Origin: an uncultured Akkermansia sp.
Lineage (GTDB): Bacteria > Verrucomicrobiota > Verrucomicrobiia > Verrucomicrobiales > Akkermansiaceae
Direction of reading: 5' to 3'
Length of the DNA: 39,977 nt
Assembly: GCA_949296365.1 (NCBI GenBank)
Contig: CASFPZ010000023.1
Location: 1 to 39,977, forward strand
This document shows, one piece after another, positions 8,563 to 17,722 of this stretch. How positions within the stretch are numbered: position 1 is the first letter of the stretch; the number at the start of each line of letters is the position of its first letter. A model generated the notes under the pieces. The model was not told the DNA's origin. It saw only the letters and a list, made by a program, of their open reading frames with translations, and made no database searches. The position numbers were made by a program, and so were the translations under genes.

Positions 8563-9207
8563 TCAAGACGCAGCATTTGGGATAAAAGCGACATAAATGA
8601 GACTAATACCAAAGACCAATAATCCTAGAGAAAAGAGACGGTCGATACCCACAGCATACTTGGCATACAGTAAGCGGACAGGCCTCCATTGGAATGCCCA
8701 TGCCCATAAGATCCAACCGACAGCACATGTTCCGACAATCAGGCACCCAATAAAGACCGTATACGCCGTGGAATGAGGCCTATTTAACAAGGGAGCCGAG
8801 AGGGACATAAAAAACAACGTACATTTCGGATTTGTCACATTACATATTAACGCGTCGCGATATAGAGACCAATATGAAAATTGGTTACGCCCATCCACCC
8901 CCTCTTCGGTTATATTTCCCTGATTGTTTGATTTTCTAGGCCAGATTTTCCAGGCAAGGAACAAAAGCCAAGCACCCGCCAGGCAACAAAAAACTTCTTT
9001 CCAGCTACTAGCTAGCAAAGCCGTTCCGATCGTGCATACTAACAGAGCTTGAAACATCGCCCCAGAAGCAATACCTAAAGAAACAGCCACTCCAGCGCGC
9101 AAGCCATAAGCCAGACTCGTCCGAGTCACTAACGTTTGATCAGGACCCGGGGAGGCTTGCGAGATCAAAAGGTATCCTACAAACGTCAATTCAGGAATAA
9201 AATCCAT
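8563..9207 (-). CDS. LysE/RhtB family amino acid exporter
   Basis: A 214-residue inner-membrane protein with about six hydrophobic helices and the family signature SPGPDQTLV near the end of helix 1, then the YGLRAGVAVSLGIASG loop. Members export amino acids or homoserine lactones; the substrate cannot be told from sequence. The ATG at 9207 follows the xerC stop by one base and gives the usual family N-terminus; a GTG at 9216 would overlap xerC by eight bases. It is the last gene of the EF-hand/xerC/exporter group, which looks translationally coupled. Confidence 0.87.
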   Translation of the reverse strand: MDFIPELTFVGYLLISQASPGPDQTLVTRTSLAYGLRAGVAVSLGIASGAMFQALLVCTIGTALLASSWKEVFCCLAGAWLLFLAWKIWPRKSNNQGNITEEGVDGRNQFSYWSLYRDALICNVTNPKCTLFFMSLSAPLLNRPHSTAYTVFIGCLIVGTCAVGWILWAWAFQWRPVRLLYAKYAVGIDRLFSLGLLVFGISLIYVAFIPNAAS

Positions 9208-9208
9208 G

Positions 9209-10099
9209 TCAGGCACGAGGATGAGCCTTTTTATAAGCCTCTACCAGTCTGGAACGTGTCACATGAGTATAGATTTGGGTTGTTGATAATGAGGCATGTC
9301 CCAACAGTTCCTGAACCGATCGCAAATCAGCGCCAGCTTCTAACATGTGAGTAGCAAACGTATGCCTCAACTTATGCGGAGAAATAGAAAACGGCAGCGA
9401 CGAAGCTCGTACATATTTATCAAGCAACATCTCGATAGAACGACCTGACAGGCGTTTTCCTAAGCGAGAGACAAACAAGGGGGAATGGCCCCCTAACCCC
9501 GCCATGCCGATATAGGTATCCAAAGCAACTAAGGCCGGATCACCTACAGGCAGAATGCGTTGTTTTCTACCCTTCCCAGTAACTTTCAAAACCTTTCTAC
9601 TAAAAGACACATCATGAACATTCAAGGATACCAATTCACTCAACCGCAACCCACACGAATAAAAAAGTTCCAAAATTGCAGCATCTCGATAAGGGAGCCA
9701 CTGGGGCGACGAGGCAGGGACAGGAACACGATAGGGTAACTCTAATAATTCCAGCATCTGATCAATAGTCAGGATTACTGGTAAAGAATCCTGTTTTTTG
9801 GGCATCGATAATTCGCCCATTGGATTTACCACAGAATATCCCTTTTGAAGTAAGAAACCATAGAAAGAGCGCAAAGCCGAAAAACGCAACCGCAACGTTG
9901 CTGATGATTTTTGTTCTTTCAAACCCTCTAACAGCCAACGCCGGAAATGATCTGGCTGGCATGATTCCCAATCAGAAAAACATTCACCCATCCATTCCCG
10001 AAACATCCGCAACGCACGAGCATAAGTCTCCAGAGTATGAGGGCTAGCCTGTTTTTCAACAAATAAGTAACGTTGAAATTCTTTTTCTAATTCATTCAT
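9209..10099 (-). CDS. Tyrosine recombinase XerC/XerD
   Basis: A 296-residue site-specific recombinase of the Xer type, which resolves chromosome dimers at dif with FtsK. All catalytic residues are visible: Arg152 (CGLRLSEL), Lys176 (TGKGRK), His242 and Arg245 (HKLRHTFATHML), His268 (LGHASLSTTQ) and the nucleophile Tyr277 (IYTHV). The N-terminal core-binding SAM-like domain covers about 1-95. Length and lack of neighbouring phage genes argue for a housekeeping Xer rather than an integrase; which of XerC or XerD cannot be decided. It overlaps the upstream EF-hand gene by four bases (ATGA). Confidence 0.92.
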   Translation of the reverse strand: MNELEKEFQRYLFVEKQASPHTLETYARALRMFREWMGECFSDWESCQPDHFRRWLLEGLKEQKSSATLRLRFSALRSFYGFLLQKGYSVVNPMGELSMPKKQDSLPVILTIDQMLELLELPYRVPVPASSPQWLPYRDAAILELFYSCGLRLSELVSLNVHDVSFSRKVLKVTGKGRKQRILPVGDPALVALDTYIGMAGLGGHSPLFVSRLGKRLSGRSIEMLLDKYVRASSLPFSISPHKLRHTFATHMLEAGADLRSVQELLGHASLSTTQIYTHVTRSRLVEAYKKAHPRA

Positions 10100-10947
10100 C
10101 GGGTACCCTTATTCTCATCTTCAAGAAGAAGCGTATATCCTTCTTTCAAACTTTCCATTAACTCCGTTTCATATGTTTCCTGAATAAACAAGTCGATATC
10201 ATCCAAGGTTTCGCCAGGAATCGACAGTTTGTTTTTTTCATTTTTTAATTTTTCCAAGGCGTGTTGTTTTTCTTCGCTACTTAGCACGCCGTCTTTATTA
10301 CTATCGTAAACCACCAACAATTCTTGCACTCGCTCCCAATACAATTGTCGCGAATTGAGTACTAATCTTTCGACTTCATTGGGATCTAACCTTCCATTGA
10401 GATTTTCATCATACTTCTCTAAGATCAACGCCTGCGCCAACATAAATAATGAAGGACGAACAGCGAATTGACGCTTTTGAGAGTTCTCCACAACAATTTT
10501 GACCTGACGTGCGCCAATTTTTCCATCTGGGTGAGGCGGCAGCGGGGGGCCAGGATTTTTACTTGGTTCATTCTTTGGCAGGGGCGGCTTAGGCATTACT
10601 TTTCGCATACGCCTCATTTTTTCTCGCATTTGTTGAAATTCTTCACGAGAGACTCTGCCATCGTGGTCAAGATCAAACCTGGCAATGAACTCTTTTTTAG
10701 CTTTTTCTTTATTAGCTTTTGCATCTTGGTTGAGGGACTTTTTTTCTTCAGCATTGAGTTTACCATCTCCATCTTGATCATACCTAGTCAAGATAATATC
10801 CCGAATCATCAAGAGTTGAGCTAATTGATCCGCGCGAGGCGGAGGGGGATCCTGAGCGATAGTTACCGAAACGCCAGTCATGCAAACGGCGGCAACAACT
10901 AATATCCAACCATATACGCCACGGTGTTGTTGAATTAACATCCTCAT
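10096..10947 (-). CDS. Secreted EF-hand protein
   Basis: A 283-residue protein with a probable signal peptide (1-31, hydrophobic core about 12-28) and two pairs of canonical 12-residue EF-hand loops: 57-68, 92-103, 180-191 and 215-226, each with Asp at positions 1, 3 or 5 as expected, Gly at 6 and Glu at 12. A basic, proline-rich linker (about 110-145) separates the pairs. It should bind calcium outside the cytoplasm. Multi-EF-hand secreted proteins are frequent in Planctomycetes and Verrucomicrobia, but their jobs are mostly unknown. The start is the ATG at 10947; a second ATG two codons later is equally possible. It precedes xerC with an ATGA overlap. Confidence 0.85.
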   Translation of the reverse strand: MRMLIQQHRGVYGWILVVAAVCMTGVSVTIAQDPPPPRADQLAQLLMIRDIILTRYDQDGDGKLNAEEKKSLNQDAKANKEKAKKEFIARFDLDHDGRVSREEFQQMREKMRRMRKVMPKPPLPKNEPSKNPGPPLPPHPDGKIGARQVKIVVENSQKRQFAVRPSLFMLAQALILEKYDENLNGRLDPNEVERLVLNSRQLYWERVQELLVVYDSNKDGVLSSEEKQHALEKLKNEKNKLSIPGETLDDIDLFIQETYETELMESLKEGYTLLLEDENKGTR

Positions 10948-11010
10948 TTTCGTTACATTTTACTAAACACCAAAGGATGAATCAGGTTGCATAAAACCAC
11001 ACTCCAACCA

Positions 11011-11050
11011 TAAAAAATCGCTGGTTTGTCAGAATGGGCAAACCAGCGAT
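11011..11050 (-). terminator. Intrinsic terminator of tgt-yajC
   Basis: A perfect 12-base-pair stem (11017-11028 with 11039-11050) with a 10-base loop, followed on the minus strand by a U run (complement of 11011-11017). It lies 28 bases past the yajC stop and separates yajC from the EF-hand gene. Confidence 0.85.
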
Positions 11051-11077
11051 TGAATCACTAAGAGGATTTAGAGGGGA

Positions 11078-11443
11078 TTACTTGTTCTCCTTTTTGCCTT
11101 CAGATTCCTTTTCTGAGATCACATGGATAATAGAGCTCTTTTCGAATTTGACATTCGATGAGTCAGAGATCTGAACCGTCACAGTTCGAGTATCTACATG
11201 CAAAATAGTTCCATGAATCCCAGCGGTAGTAATCACGCGATCACCCTTCTTCAGGGACTCTTCACGAGCTTTTTGTTCCTTTTGAGCCTTGCGTTGGGGA
11301 CGGTAAATCAAGACCCACATCATAATAATGATAACAACGATAAAAACCAAGCTACTGAAACCTCCTGCTTGACCTTGGGTTTGAGAGGTTTGAGTAGGAG
11401 GATTAGCAGGTACCTGCGTTTGTTGTGCCAATGCGTAATTCAT
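11078..11443 (-). CDS. yajC: Preprotein translocase subunit YajC
   Basis: A 121-residue small inner-membrane protein of the SecDF-YajC complex, which assists Sec export. One membrane helix (about 28-46) is followed by the hallmark YRPQRKAQKEQKAREE and the KKGDRVITTAGIHGTILHVD segment. A Gln/Pro/Thr-rich stretch precedes the helix and a Lys/Glu-rich tail ends the protein. It overlaps the end of tgt by four bases, the common tgt-yajC arrangement, but secD does not follow; a strong terminator does. Confidence 0.93.
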   Translation of the reverse strand: MNYALAQQTQVPANPPTQTSQTQGQAGGFSSLVFIVVIIIMMWVLIYRPQRKAQKEQKAREESLKKGDRVITTAGIHGTILHVDTRTVTVQISDSSNVKFEKSSIIHVISEKESEGKKENK

Positions 11444-12573
11444 GATAATTCGTTTGTTTGATAGCGCGTAATGAAGGCCTCCTTGAATGAGCCAAATGTT
11501 CCAGTCTCAATAGCGTTGCGCGTCTGCGCCATGAGCCGTAGATAGAATTCAAGATTTTGGAAAGAAAGCAATCTCAAAGCGAGTATTTCACCAGCTTTGA
11601 ACAAATGTCTGATGTAAGCACGAGAAAACCGAGCGACGAAGGGATGCCCTTCGGCATCGATAGGCCTCATATCTTTTTCCCATCGTTTATTCTTGATATG
11701 CAATGGGCCATCCGGCGTCAAGGCCACGCCATGTCGAGCTAACCTTGTTGGCATTACGCAATCGAACATATCGACCCCCCGCGCAATCATTTCCAAAATT
11801 TGAGGAGGAGTCCCCAAGCCCATGGCATAGCGGGGTTTATTCTGAGGCAAATAAGGGGCAGCATATTCAATAGCTTGGAACATTTCTTCTTCAGGTTCGC
11901 CAACAGAAACGCCCCCTATGGCATATCCATCAAATTCCATTGCCGCCAATTCTTCCGCAGCGAGCCTCCTTAAATCCTCATAGATAGACCCTTGCACAAT
12001 ACCGAAATGGAGTTGTCTAGACACACCCGACATTGGTTGATGTTCATCAATCCAACGTTTGCAACGGCGAGCCCATCGGATCGTATACCCTAAAGATTTT
12101 TCTGCATAAGAACGTTCACAAGGATAGGGAGGGCATTCGTCAAACAACATCGCAATGTCACTCCCCAAATGAGCCTGGATTTCCATTGATTTTTCTGGGC
12201 TCAACATCATGTATGCACCATCCAAATGGTTCGAGAAGCGCACGCCTTCTTCAGTAATTTTACGTAACTTAGCCAACGACCATACCTGAAATCCTCCCGA
12301 ATCAGTCAAAATTGGGCCATCCCATCCACAGAAACGATGCAACCCTCCGACCTCATGGATCAAGGAATCTCCTGGGCGCAAGGCTAAATGGTATGTATTA
12401 CCCAAAATGATCTGAGCCCCCATTGCCTTTAATTCATCAGGATGAATCGTTTTCACAGAACCTTGGGTACCTACTGGCATAAAGGCAGGGGTTTCTACAG
12501 TTCCATGAGGGAGAACCAATCTACCACGCCTTGCAGCACTCATTTCATCCTGACCTAGAAGCGTAAAAGCCAT
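11440..12573 (-). CDS. tgt: tRNA-guanine transglycosylase without zinc cysteines
   Basis: A 377-residue enzyme that exchanges guanine-34 of GUN-anticodon tRNAs for preQ1, leading to queuosine. Seen directly: DSGGFQV (Asp91, general acid/base), QGSIYEDLR, GGVSVGE, and the nucleophile region MFDCVMPTR (Asp271). The rest follows bacterial Tgt closely. The exception is the zinc site: the family has ExCxCxxC before SRAYLxHL, whereas here the segment is EGHPFVARFSRAYIRHL (308-324), with Gly309, Pro311 and Ala314 at the three cysteine positions. The frame is intact. yajC overlaps its 3' end by four bases. gluQRS, which modifies queuosine in tRNA-Asp, lies at 28.1 kb. Confidence 0.93.
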   Translation of the reverse strand: MAFTLLGQDEMSAARRGRLVLPHGTVETPAFMPVGTQGSVKTIHPDELKAMGAQIILGNTYHLALRPGDSLIHEVGGLHRFCGWDGPILTDSGGFQVWSLAKLRKITEEGVRFSNHLDGAYMMLSPEKSMEIQAHLGSDIAMLFDECPPYPCERSYAEKSLGYTIRWARRCKRWIDEHQPMSGVSRQLHFGIVQGSIYEDLRRLAAEELAAMEFDGYAIGGVSVGEPEEEMFQAIEYAAPYLPQNKPRYAMGLGTPPQILEMIARGVDMFDCVMPTRLARHGVALTPDGPLHIKNKRWEKDMRPIDAEGHPFVARFSRAYIRHLFKAGEILALRLLSFQNLEFYLRLMAQTRNAIETGTFGSFKEAFITRYQTNELS

Positions 12574-12664
12574 TGTTTATGAAAGTACAGATTTCCAATT
12601 CACGGCATTATGGCCGACAGCGGAGAGCATTCAAATACCGTATTCTTTAGGTAAAATCAACACC

Positions 12665-14065
12665 TTATCGTCCTCCGTTTTGATCCCGTTTCCGTTGACT
12701 TTCCATAGCTTTCATTGCCAAATCTCGCCGATGAGCCATTCGTTCGGCGATACGCAATTCCAGACCATTTGTCGTCGGGGTATAATAATGACGGCCTTCA
12801 GGCAAATAGGCCTGAGGCACGTAGGCTTCAGGATAATCATGCGCATACAAATATTCTAGTTGGGCAGGAGAACTACCTCCTTTTTCTGCTAATTTTTTTC
12901 GGGTAGGAGTTCTCAAGTGTTCAGGGACAGCCAATGAGATTCCGTTGCGAACTTCGTGAATAGCCATTGCCAACGCCGCATAAGCCGAATTACTTTTGGG
13001 GGCTGTTGCCAAATAGACCGTCGCATGAGCCAAAGGGATTCGAGCCTCCGGCATCCCAACCATCTCAGCCGCTTTAGCGGCATCAAGCGCAACTCTCAAG
13101 GCATGCGAATCAGCCAAGCCCACATCTTCAGAAGCAGAAATGACTAGACGCCGACTAATAAAACGGACATCTTCGCCAGCTTCCAACATAACAGCTAACC
13201 AATACAAAGCAGCATCAGGATCAGACCCCCGAATCGATTTGATGAAAGCCGAGATCGTATCATAGTGGCCATCGCCAGCGCGATCGTATTTCAGGGCTTT
13301 CTTCTGGATAGAATCTTCTGCAATCGACAAATCAATGTGGATTACGCCATCTTCTCCTGGAGGCGTCGACAATACAGCCACCTCCAAAGCAGTCAGGGCT
13401 TTTCGGACATCTCCATCAGCCATTGTAGCAAGATGTTCAAGCGCAACTTCGTCTACAATCGTGCGCCATGCACCGAGGCCCCTCTTCTCATCTCTCAACG
13501 CTCTCTCCAACAATGTTTTTAATTCAGACGGAGAAATTGTTTCCAAGGGGAAGACCTGAGATCTCGACAACAAAGGAGAATTGATTGCAAAAAACGGATT
13601 TTCAGTCGTAGCGCCAATAAAGCGAACAGTTCCTTCTTCCAAATAAGGCAACAGGACATCTTGCTGAGCTTTGTTAAAACGGTGCAATTCATCAACAAAT
13701 AGAATTGTTTTGCGTCCTTGCGCCTGCATTCTCACTTTGGCTCGAGCAATTTGTTCTCGTACTTCACTAACATTTGATTCTACCCCATTTAACGCAACAA
13801 AAAAAGAATCTGTCGTTTTTGCGATGACTGAAGCCAGCGTCGTTTTTCCCACTCCAGGAGGACCGTACAAAATGAGTGACGAGAATCGATCAGTTTCGAT
13901 AGCACGACGCAACAATTTACCCGAGCTGAGCAAATGTTGTTGGCCAGCGACTTCATCTAATGTTCTCGGACGCATCCTAGCCGCCAGAGGCATTGGGGCC
14001 ACTTTTGAGGTGACCGCTTGCTTAGATTGATCGAGGTTTTCTTCCTGCAAACTAAACAAATCCAT
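12665..14065 (-). CDS. rarA: Replication-associated recombination ATPase RarA/MgsA
   Basis: A 466-residue clamp-loader-like AAA+ ATPase that acts at stalled replication forks and interacts with SSB in the family. Walker A GPPGVGKT is at 68-75 and Walker B ILFVDELHRF at 121-130. Sensor 1 region IGATTENP and the C-terminal tetramerisation part with PLAHATVYLATAPKSN and PEAYVPQAYLPE are clear. The ATG at 14065 begins MDLFSLQ, the typical family start; the longer frame to 14104 would need a TTG. It follows the HAD gene by 73 bases on the same strand. Confidence 0.95.
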   Translation of the reverse strand: MDLFSLQEENLDQSKQAVTSKVAPMPLAARMRPRTLDEVAGQQHLLSSGKLLRRAIETDRFSSLILYGPPGVGKTTLASVIAKTTDSFFVALNGVESNVSEVREQIARAKVRMQAQGRKTILFVDELHRFNKAQQDVLLPYLEEGTVRFIGATTENPFFAINSPLLSRSQVFPLETISPSELKTLLERALRDEKRGLGAWRTIVDEVALEHLATMADGDVRKALTALEVAVLSTPPGEDGVIHIDLSIAEDSIQKKALKYDRAGDGHYDTISAFIKSIRGSDPDAALYWLAVMLEAGEDVRFISRRLVISASEDVGLADSHALRVALDAAKAAEMVGMPEARIPLAHATVYLATAPKSNSAYAALAMAIHEVRNGISLAVPEHLRTPTRKKLAEKGGSSPAQLEYLYAHDYPEAYVPQAYLPEGRHYYTPTTNGLELRIAERMAHRRDLAMKAMESQRKRDQNGGR

Positions 14066-14138
14066 CCCGTTGCGGATGGTAGTTATACTTTTCCATCGAG
14101 ACAAGTTACTTGGCAGTCATTTCTCATATTTCCTCAAT

Positions 14139-14963
14139 TCAGCCACGCCGCAAAGCCGGTATAACGACATGTTCCAGTAGATCGACAACGCCTTGATTTT
14201 TTTCATATTGACTGACGTAGCCGTGTCGAGTCACAACAAGTTCTTGTACAGGGGCAACCGCGTTCTTAGGGCAGCAACAAATTGCTTGAGGATTATAAGC
14301 CATAGCATCCAGATCATTGTAACTATCCCCAAAAATCCAAACATGGTGAGCCTTGACATGCCAGTTTTCAACGATTCGGGCTAATGCGGTTCCCTTGTTA
14401 TATGCAGCATGGCAAAACCTCAAATAAGGGCCTGCTCGTTGAACCGACAACCCAGGATGAAGTTTCAAAAAAGGCTTCACGATAGGTTCAAAACGGTCCA
14501 AATCGCCAGGATACCTGACTTCCAATGAATAGGGTTCACCCGGTTGAACCCACCAATCCACATCGGCAAACGCTTCTTTCAATGACTGGAACAACTCAGT
14601 CAACGCCCCTGAATAACATTCAAACAATTCCCTATGCGCCAAGCTACATGCTTGATTCCATTCATAGCACGGGCACAATTCTCCATTTTCATTTCTCAAA
14701 TACACATCTCGTTCCCGAGTGACGACAAAGTCAGGCGCAAAAGGAGCCGAGGCCTCTGCTAGATACCCGTCAATAAAATAGTCAAGGCTCCTTCCTGTAT
14801 TAATCCCCCATACGACACCGTACTCTTGTCTAACCTCCCTCAACATGTCGAAGAATACTGACGGGACTTTATCAAAGCTACTTGCATCGTATAATGTATC
14901 GTCAAAATCAAACGATAATAACCATCGGCAACTCTGAGGAAATTCGAGAGCCTTTATATCCAT
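14139..14963 (-). CDS. HAD superfamily phosphatase
   Basis: A 274-residue haloacid dehalogenase-fold enzyme. Motif I is DFDDT (19-23), with the nucleophile Asp19 and the acid Asp21. Motif II is NTGRS (56-60), Lys190 in NKGTAL serves as motif III, and motif IV is GDSYND (212-217). The cap between motifs II and III suggests the type IIB (Cof, sucrose- or trehalose-phosphatase) group, which removes phosphate from sugars or small metabolites. The substrate is unknown. The ATG at 14963 is preferred over the TTG at 14972. It starts 16 bases after the OmpA-domain gene stop and is probably in the same transcript. Confidence 0.82.
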   Translation of the reverse strand: MDIKALEFPQSCRWLLSFDFDDTLYDASSFDKVPSVFFDMLREVRQEYGVVWGINTGRSLDYFIDGYLAEASAPFAPDFVVTRERDVYLRNENGELCPCYEWNQACSLAHRELFECYSGALTELFQSLKEAFADVDWWVQPGEPYSLEVRYPGDLDRFEPIVKPFLKLHPGLSVQRAGPYLRFCHAAYNKGTALARIVENWHVKAHHVWIFGDSYNDLDAMAYNPQAICCCPKNAVAPVQELVVTRHGYVSQYEKNQGVVDLLEHVVIPALRRG

Positions 14964-14979
14964 ACGTTTCAATAATCGC

Positions 14980-16473
14980 TCACGGTAATAACGGGTCCAT
15001 AAATCCAGGTTCTAGAGGTTCAGTCCCAGATTTTTTACCAGACCCATTGGGTTGGTTTTCAGGAATAGGCTCAGCCACAGGGATATCTTCTTCAGGCAGA
15101 GGTTCAGCGACCGGAATGTTTCCTCCATTAACCTGTTGAGCAGGGATATCTTCTAAATCGCGTAACGGCAGATCATTCTGTTTCACCCCATCCCGAACTC
15201 GGTTATCACTAACTCTTGACGCGTTTGAGCTCTGCGAGGGCACAACATTGCGAACGCTACCAGGCACCGAACCACGACGATCTTTCACGCGCGATGAACC
15301 CGGTAATGAAGGCACAGAAGAAGAACTTGTCGAAGAACGGCTTGTTCCACTACGTCTCTCTTGCCTCAATTGCTGAGAAATAGGAGTATCCATGTCTACT
15401 TTGTAAGACACGGACAATACATCCGGCGGCATTTCCTCGCCTTCTTTACGCATATGGATTTCCACACGTCTATTAGGAGCTTGGGCCTTTTTATCTCCTG
15501 AAGTTGAAACGACAGGCCTTTCACAGCCGCATGCGCGGATATAGACACGAGACAAGTCTATACCATGCTCCAAAAGCCACGTACGAACAGCATTAGCACG
15601 CCTTAGCGAAAGAATTCTATTGTATTCCTTAGAGCCAAAGCTATCAGTATGGCCTTCGATAATAAAATAAGTTTTTGGGTTTTTACAAATGAGCGAGGCT
15701 AGCTGTAATAAGCCGATACGAGCCGATTGTTTCATTCTCGACTGGTTATACTCGAATAACAAATCGGCGCCAATGACGCCATGTCCACTATTCTTTCCCA
15801 AAGAATTGGAGGGTTGAGCCAATAAATCTTTAAAGGAGGTCACCCCCGGCACGTTTTGGTCGTCATTCCCGGTTCCCCCGTTCAAATTCTCTCTATTCCA
15901 TTGATCAGGATCGATATCTTTATCAGAGCCCAACGATCTAATCACATAATCTGGGTTCGACGTAGGAAGCAAGTCATCACTAGGAGCCGGTTCAGCACTG
16001 CTGGCGGCCCCAATATCGTCGACAATTTGATCTATTTGAGAAATGACAGAATCCTGGACCTCCATAGAATCTTCATTATCCAAACCGATATCGCTTGCGC
16101 CGGGTTGAACCTTTATAGCCTCGACTTCCATATCAATCGGTTCTGGCAACGACATATCTTCTAGCGGTTCATTGTCTGGGATAGCTTCAGGCAATTCCTC
16201 AGGCGGGGGATCCTTTTCAGCTGATTCATCAGACTGCAACACAATAGGGCGCAATTCTTTTTCTGGGACATCTGGGGGCAATTGTCCAACAACAGGAGAT
16301 AAAGACATGCCATAGCCAGTTTCTTGAAAGAACCAAATTACCGCGAGATGGGACACTAACGCAATCAACAAGGCTAAAAGAACAAGCGCCCAAAAATTTT
16401 TTTGATTTCTTAAAGCAAACCTTGCCGTTCTGCGTTTGTTCTCTAAATTTTGAATATTTTCTGATATAGCCAT
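14980..16473 (-). CDS. Membrane-anchored OmpA-domain protein
   Basis: A 497-residue envelope protein. One N-terminal membrane helix (28-49) is followed by a long acidic, proline-rich periplasmic stretch (60-225), an OmpA peptidoglycan-binding domain (about 231-343, with IIEGHTDSFG and APNRRVEI), and a Ser/Arg-rich tail ending in the doublet IPVAEPLPE/IPVAEPIPE (453-471). The layout recalls TonB/TolA-type tethers that link the inner membrane to peptidoglycan. The tail doublet resembles the end of the small membrane protein encoded at 17723-18091. The ATG at 16473 is used because the longer frame (to 16572) would overlap the upstream gene by 92 bases. It lies seven bases past the hydrolase-fold gene stop. 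Confidence 0.85.
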   Translation of the reverse strand: MAISENIQNLENKRRTARFALRNQKNFWALVLLALLIALVSHLAVIWFFQETGYGMSLSPVVGQLPPDVPEKELRPIVLQSDESAEKDPPPEELPEAIPDNEPLEDMSLPEPIDMEVEAIKVQPGASDIGLDNEDSMEVQDSVISQIDQIVDDIGAASSAEPAPSDDLLPTSNPDYVIRSLGSDKDIDPDQWNRENLNGGTGNDDQNVPGVTSFKDLLAQPSNSLGKNSGHGVIGADLLFEYNQSRMKQSARIGLLQLASLICKNPKTYFIIEGHTDSFGSKEYNRILSLRRANAVRTWLLEHGIDLSRVYIRACGCERPVVSTSGDKKAQAPNRRVEIHMRKEGEEMPPDVLSVSYKVDMDTPISQQLRQERRSGTSRSSTSSSSVPSLPGSSRVKDRRGSVPGSVRNVVPSQSSNASRVSDNRVRDGVKQNDLPLRDLEDIPAQQVNGGNIPVAEPLPEEDIPVAEPIPENQPNGSGKKSGTEPLEPGFMDPLLP

Positions 16474-16480
16474 AATTATA

Positions 16481-17602
16481 TTAATATTGCTTACACGCCA
16501 TTCCAGGTAATTCGCCTGGCAATACTTTAGGTTTGGACAAACGGTTATTATCTTGAATCCATTCGGCAACAAAAGCCATTAAATCATCTTCCCCGTCATA
16601 CAGATGGATTTGGTAATGTTCCTCAATTTTTTCACCATGTCGGCCTTCGACAATCTCGACATGTTCTCTTACTTTAGTTCCGTAAGGTTCGTGATTCATT
16701 CTTCCATGGAAGACTATTTTGTCAGGGCCCGGCACAGCCGCATACATCGTCAAAGTATCTTGTAAATTCGAGAAGAACAGTTCATCAGTACAGACCAACA
16801 TGGCAGGAATCGTTAATGACCTTGCAGCATCTACCGGCACCACCTCATAACTGCTGTAACCAGCTCTTACACGCATTCCAAATTCCATCAACCAAAATGG
16901 CACATAACCAGCAGTCCCCCCCCAGTCAGCTTCCATGGCACGCATCAACGCAGATTTCAGGATACAAAAACTATCCATACTAACCATACACCTGATACGC
17001 GGTTCACGAGAGGCGGCCAGCATAAGCAGAGAAGCGCCGAAGCCCTGGCCAACAGCAGCAACTGGCGCAGTATCCCCTACGACCTCCTTCAGAGCATCCA
17101 ACAAAAGCGGCACATCGGCCGCTTCATAATACCCATAGGAACAATATTCACGTCGGCCAGCTCCTTTGCCACGAGGATTCCACAACACGCAGGTATATCC
17201 AGCACCAGCGAGACTTTCCGCATAATTCATTGAATTTTCGATACCATGATCCCATGTAGTCGATACCAATACCACTCCGGCCTGGCTATCCAGCGTCAGT
17301 AAATTCCCGCGCGTATTTAACAAATCACGAATTCGGCTCAATCTTGGCGTCATGGCGCCAGGTATTTCTTTCCTCGTCACCACACAGCCTTCAATGAGGG
17401 TTCCATCCCCTCCCGTAAACTCAAAAAACTGCAAATCCAATCCGTTAACCCCGTCCAGTTGAACTTCCGGTTTCGTATAAGGGTCCAACACAGGGGTCGA
17501 GGCATACCAAGCATACCAAATCATCAAGCCAATTCCCAATATTGCAACAATTAGGAACAGCTTGAGCGATCTGCTTAACACATGTTGGATAAAATGCGCC
17601 AC
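16481..17602 (-). CDS. Membrane-anchored alpha/beta hydrolase-fold protein
   Basis: A 373-residue protein with an N-terminal membrane helix (14-33) and an alpha/beta hydrolase core: GVVLVSTTWDHG (strand 3 and oxyanion region), YTCVLWNPRGKGAG, a nucleophile elbow near 185-189, an acidic segment VCTDELFF, and a late histidine in GRMNHEPYG. The elbow reads GQGFG where active enzymes have GxSxG, so Gly187 replaces the serine. It may be a binding protein instead of an esterase, or another residue may serve. The start is a GTG at 17602; the only nearby ATG falls inside the helix. It heads the minus-strand run with the OmpA-domain and HAD genes. Confidence 0.8.
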   Translation of the reverse strand: MAHFIQHVLSRSLKLFLIVAILGIGLMIWYAWYASTPVLDPYTKPEVQLDGVNGLDLQFFEFTGGDGTLIEGCVVTRKEIPGAMTPRLSRIRDLLNTRGNLLTLDSQAGVVLVSTTWDHGIENSMNYAESLAGAGYTCVLWNPRGKGAGRREYCSYGYYEAADVPLLLDALKEVVGDTAPVAAVGQGFGASLLMLAASREPRIRCMVSMDSFCILKSALMRAMEADWGGTAGYVPFWLMEFGMRVRAGYSSYEVVPVDAARSLTIPAMLVCTDELFFSNLQDTLTMYAAVPGPDKIVFHGRMNHEPYGTKVREHVEIVEGRHGEKIEEHYQIHLYDGEDDLMAFVAEWIQDNNRLSKPKVLPGELPGMACKQY

Positions 17603-17722
17603 AGCCAGAAATTCTTAAGATAATTTTTTATCCATTGAAACCATCAGGACGAGCCTCAACTCTTTTATACATGGGAAATTCGATTATTAAAAGACGAATT
17701 TCATTCAATCCGACTTGAAAGA

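Noticed and set aside
9209..10099. Reading the Xer recombinase as a phage or element integrase
   Set aside because: No attachment repeats, phage genes or tRNA are near, and length and motifs fit a chromosomal XerC/D.
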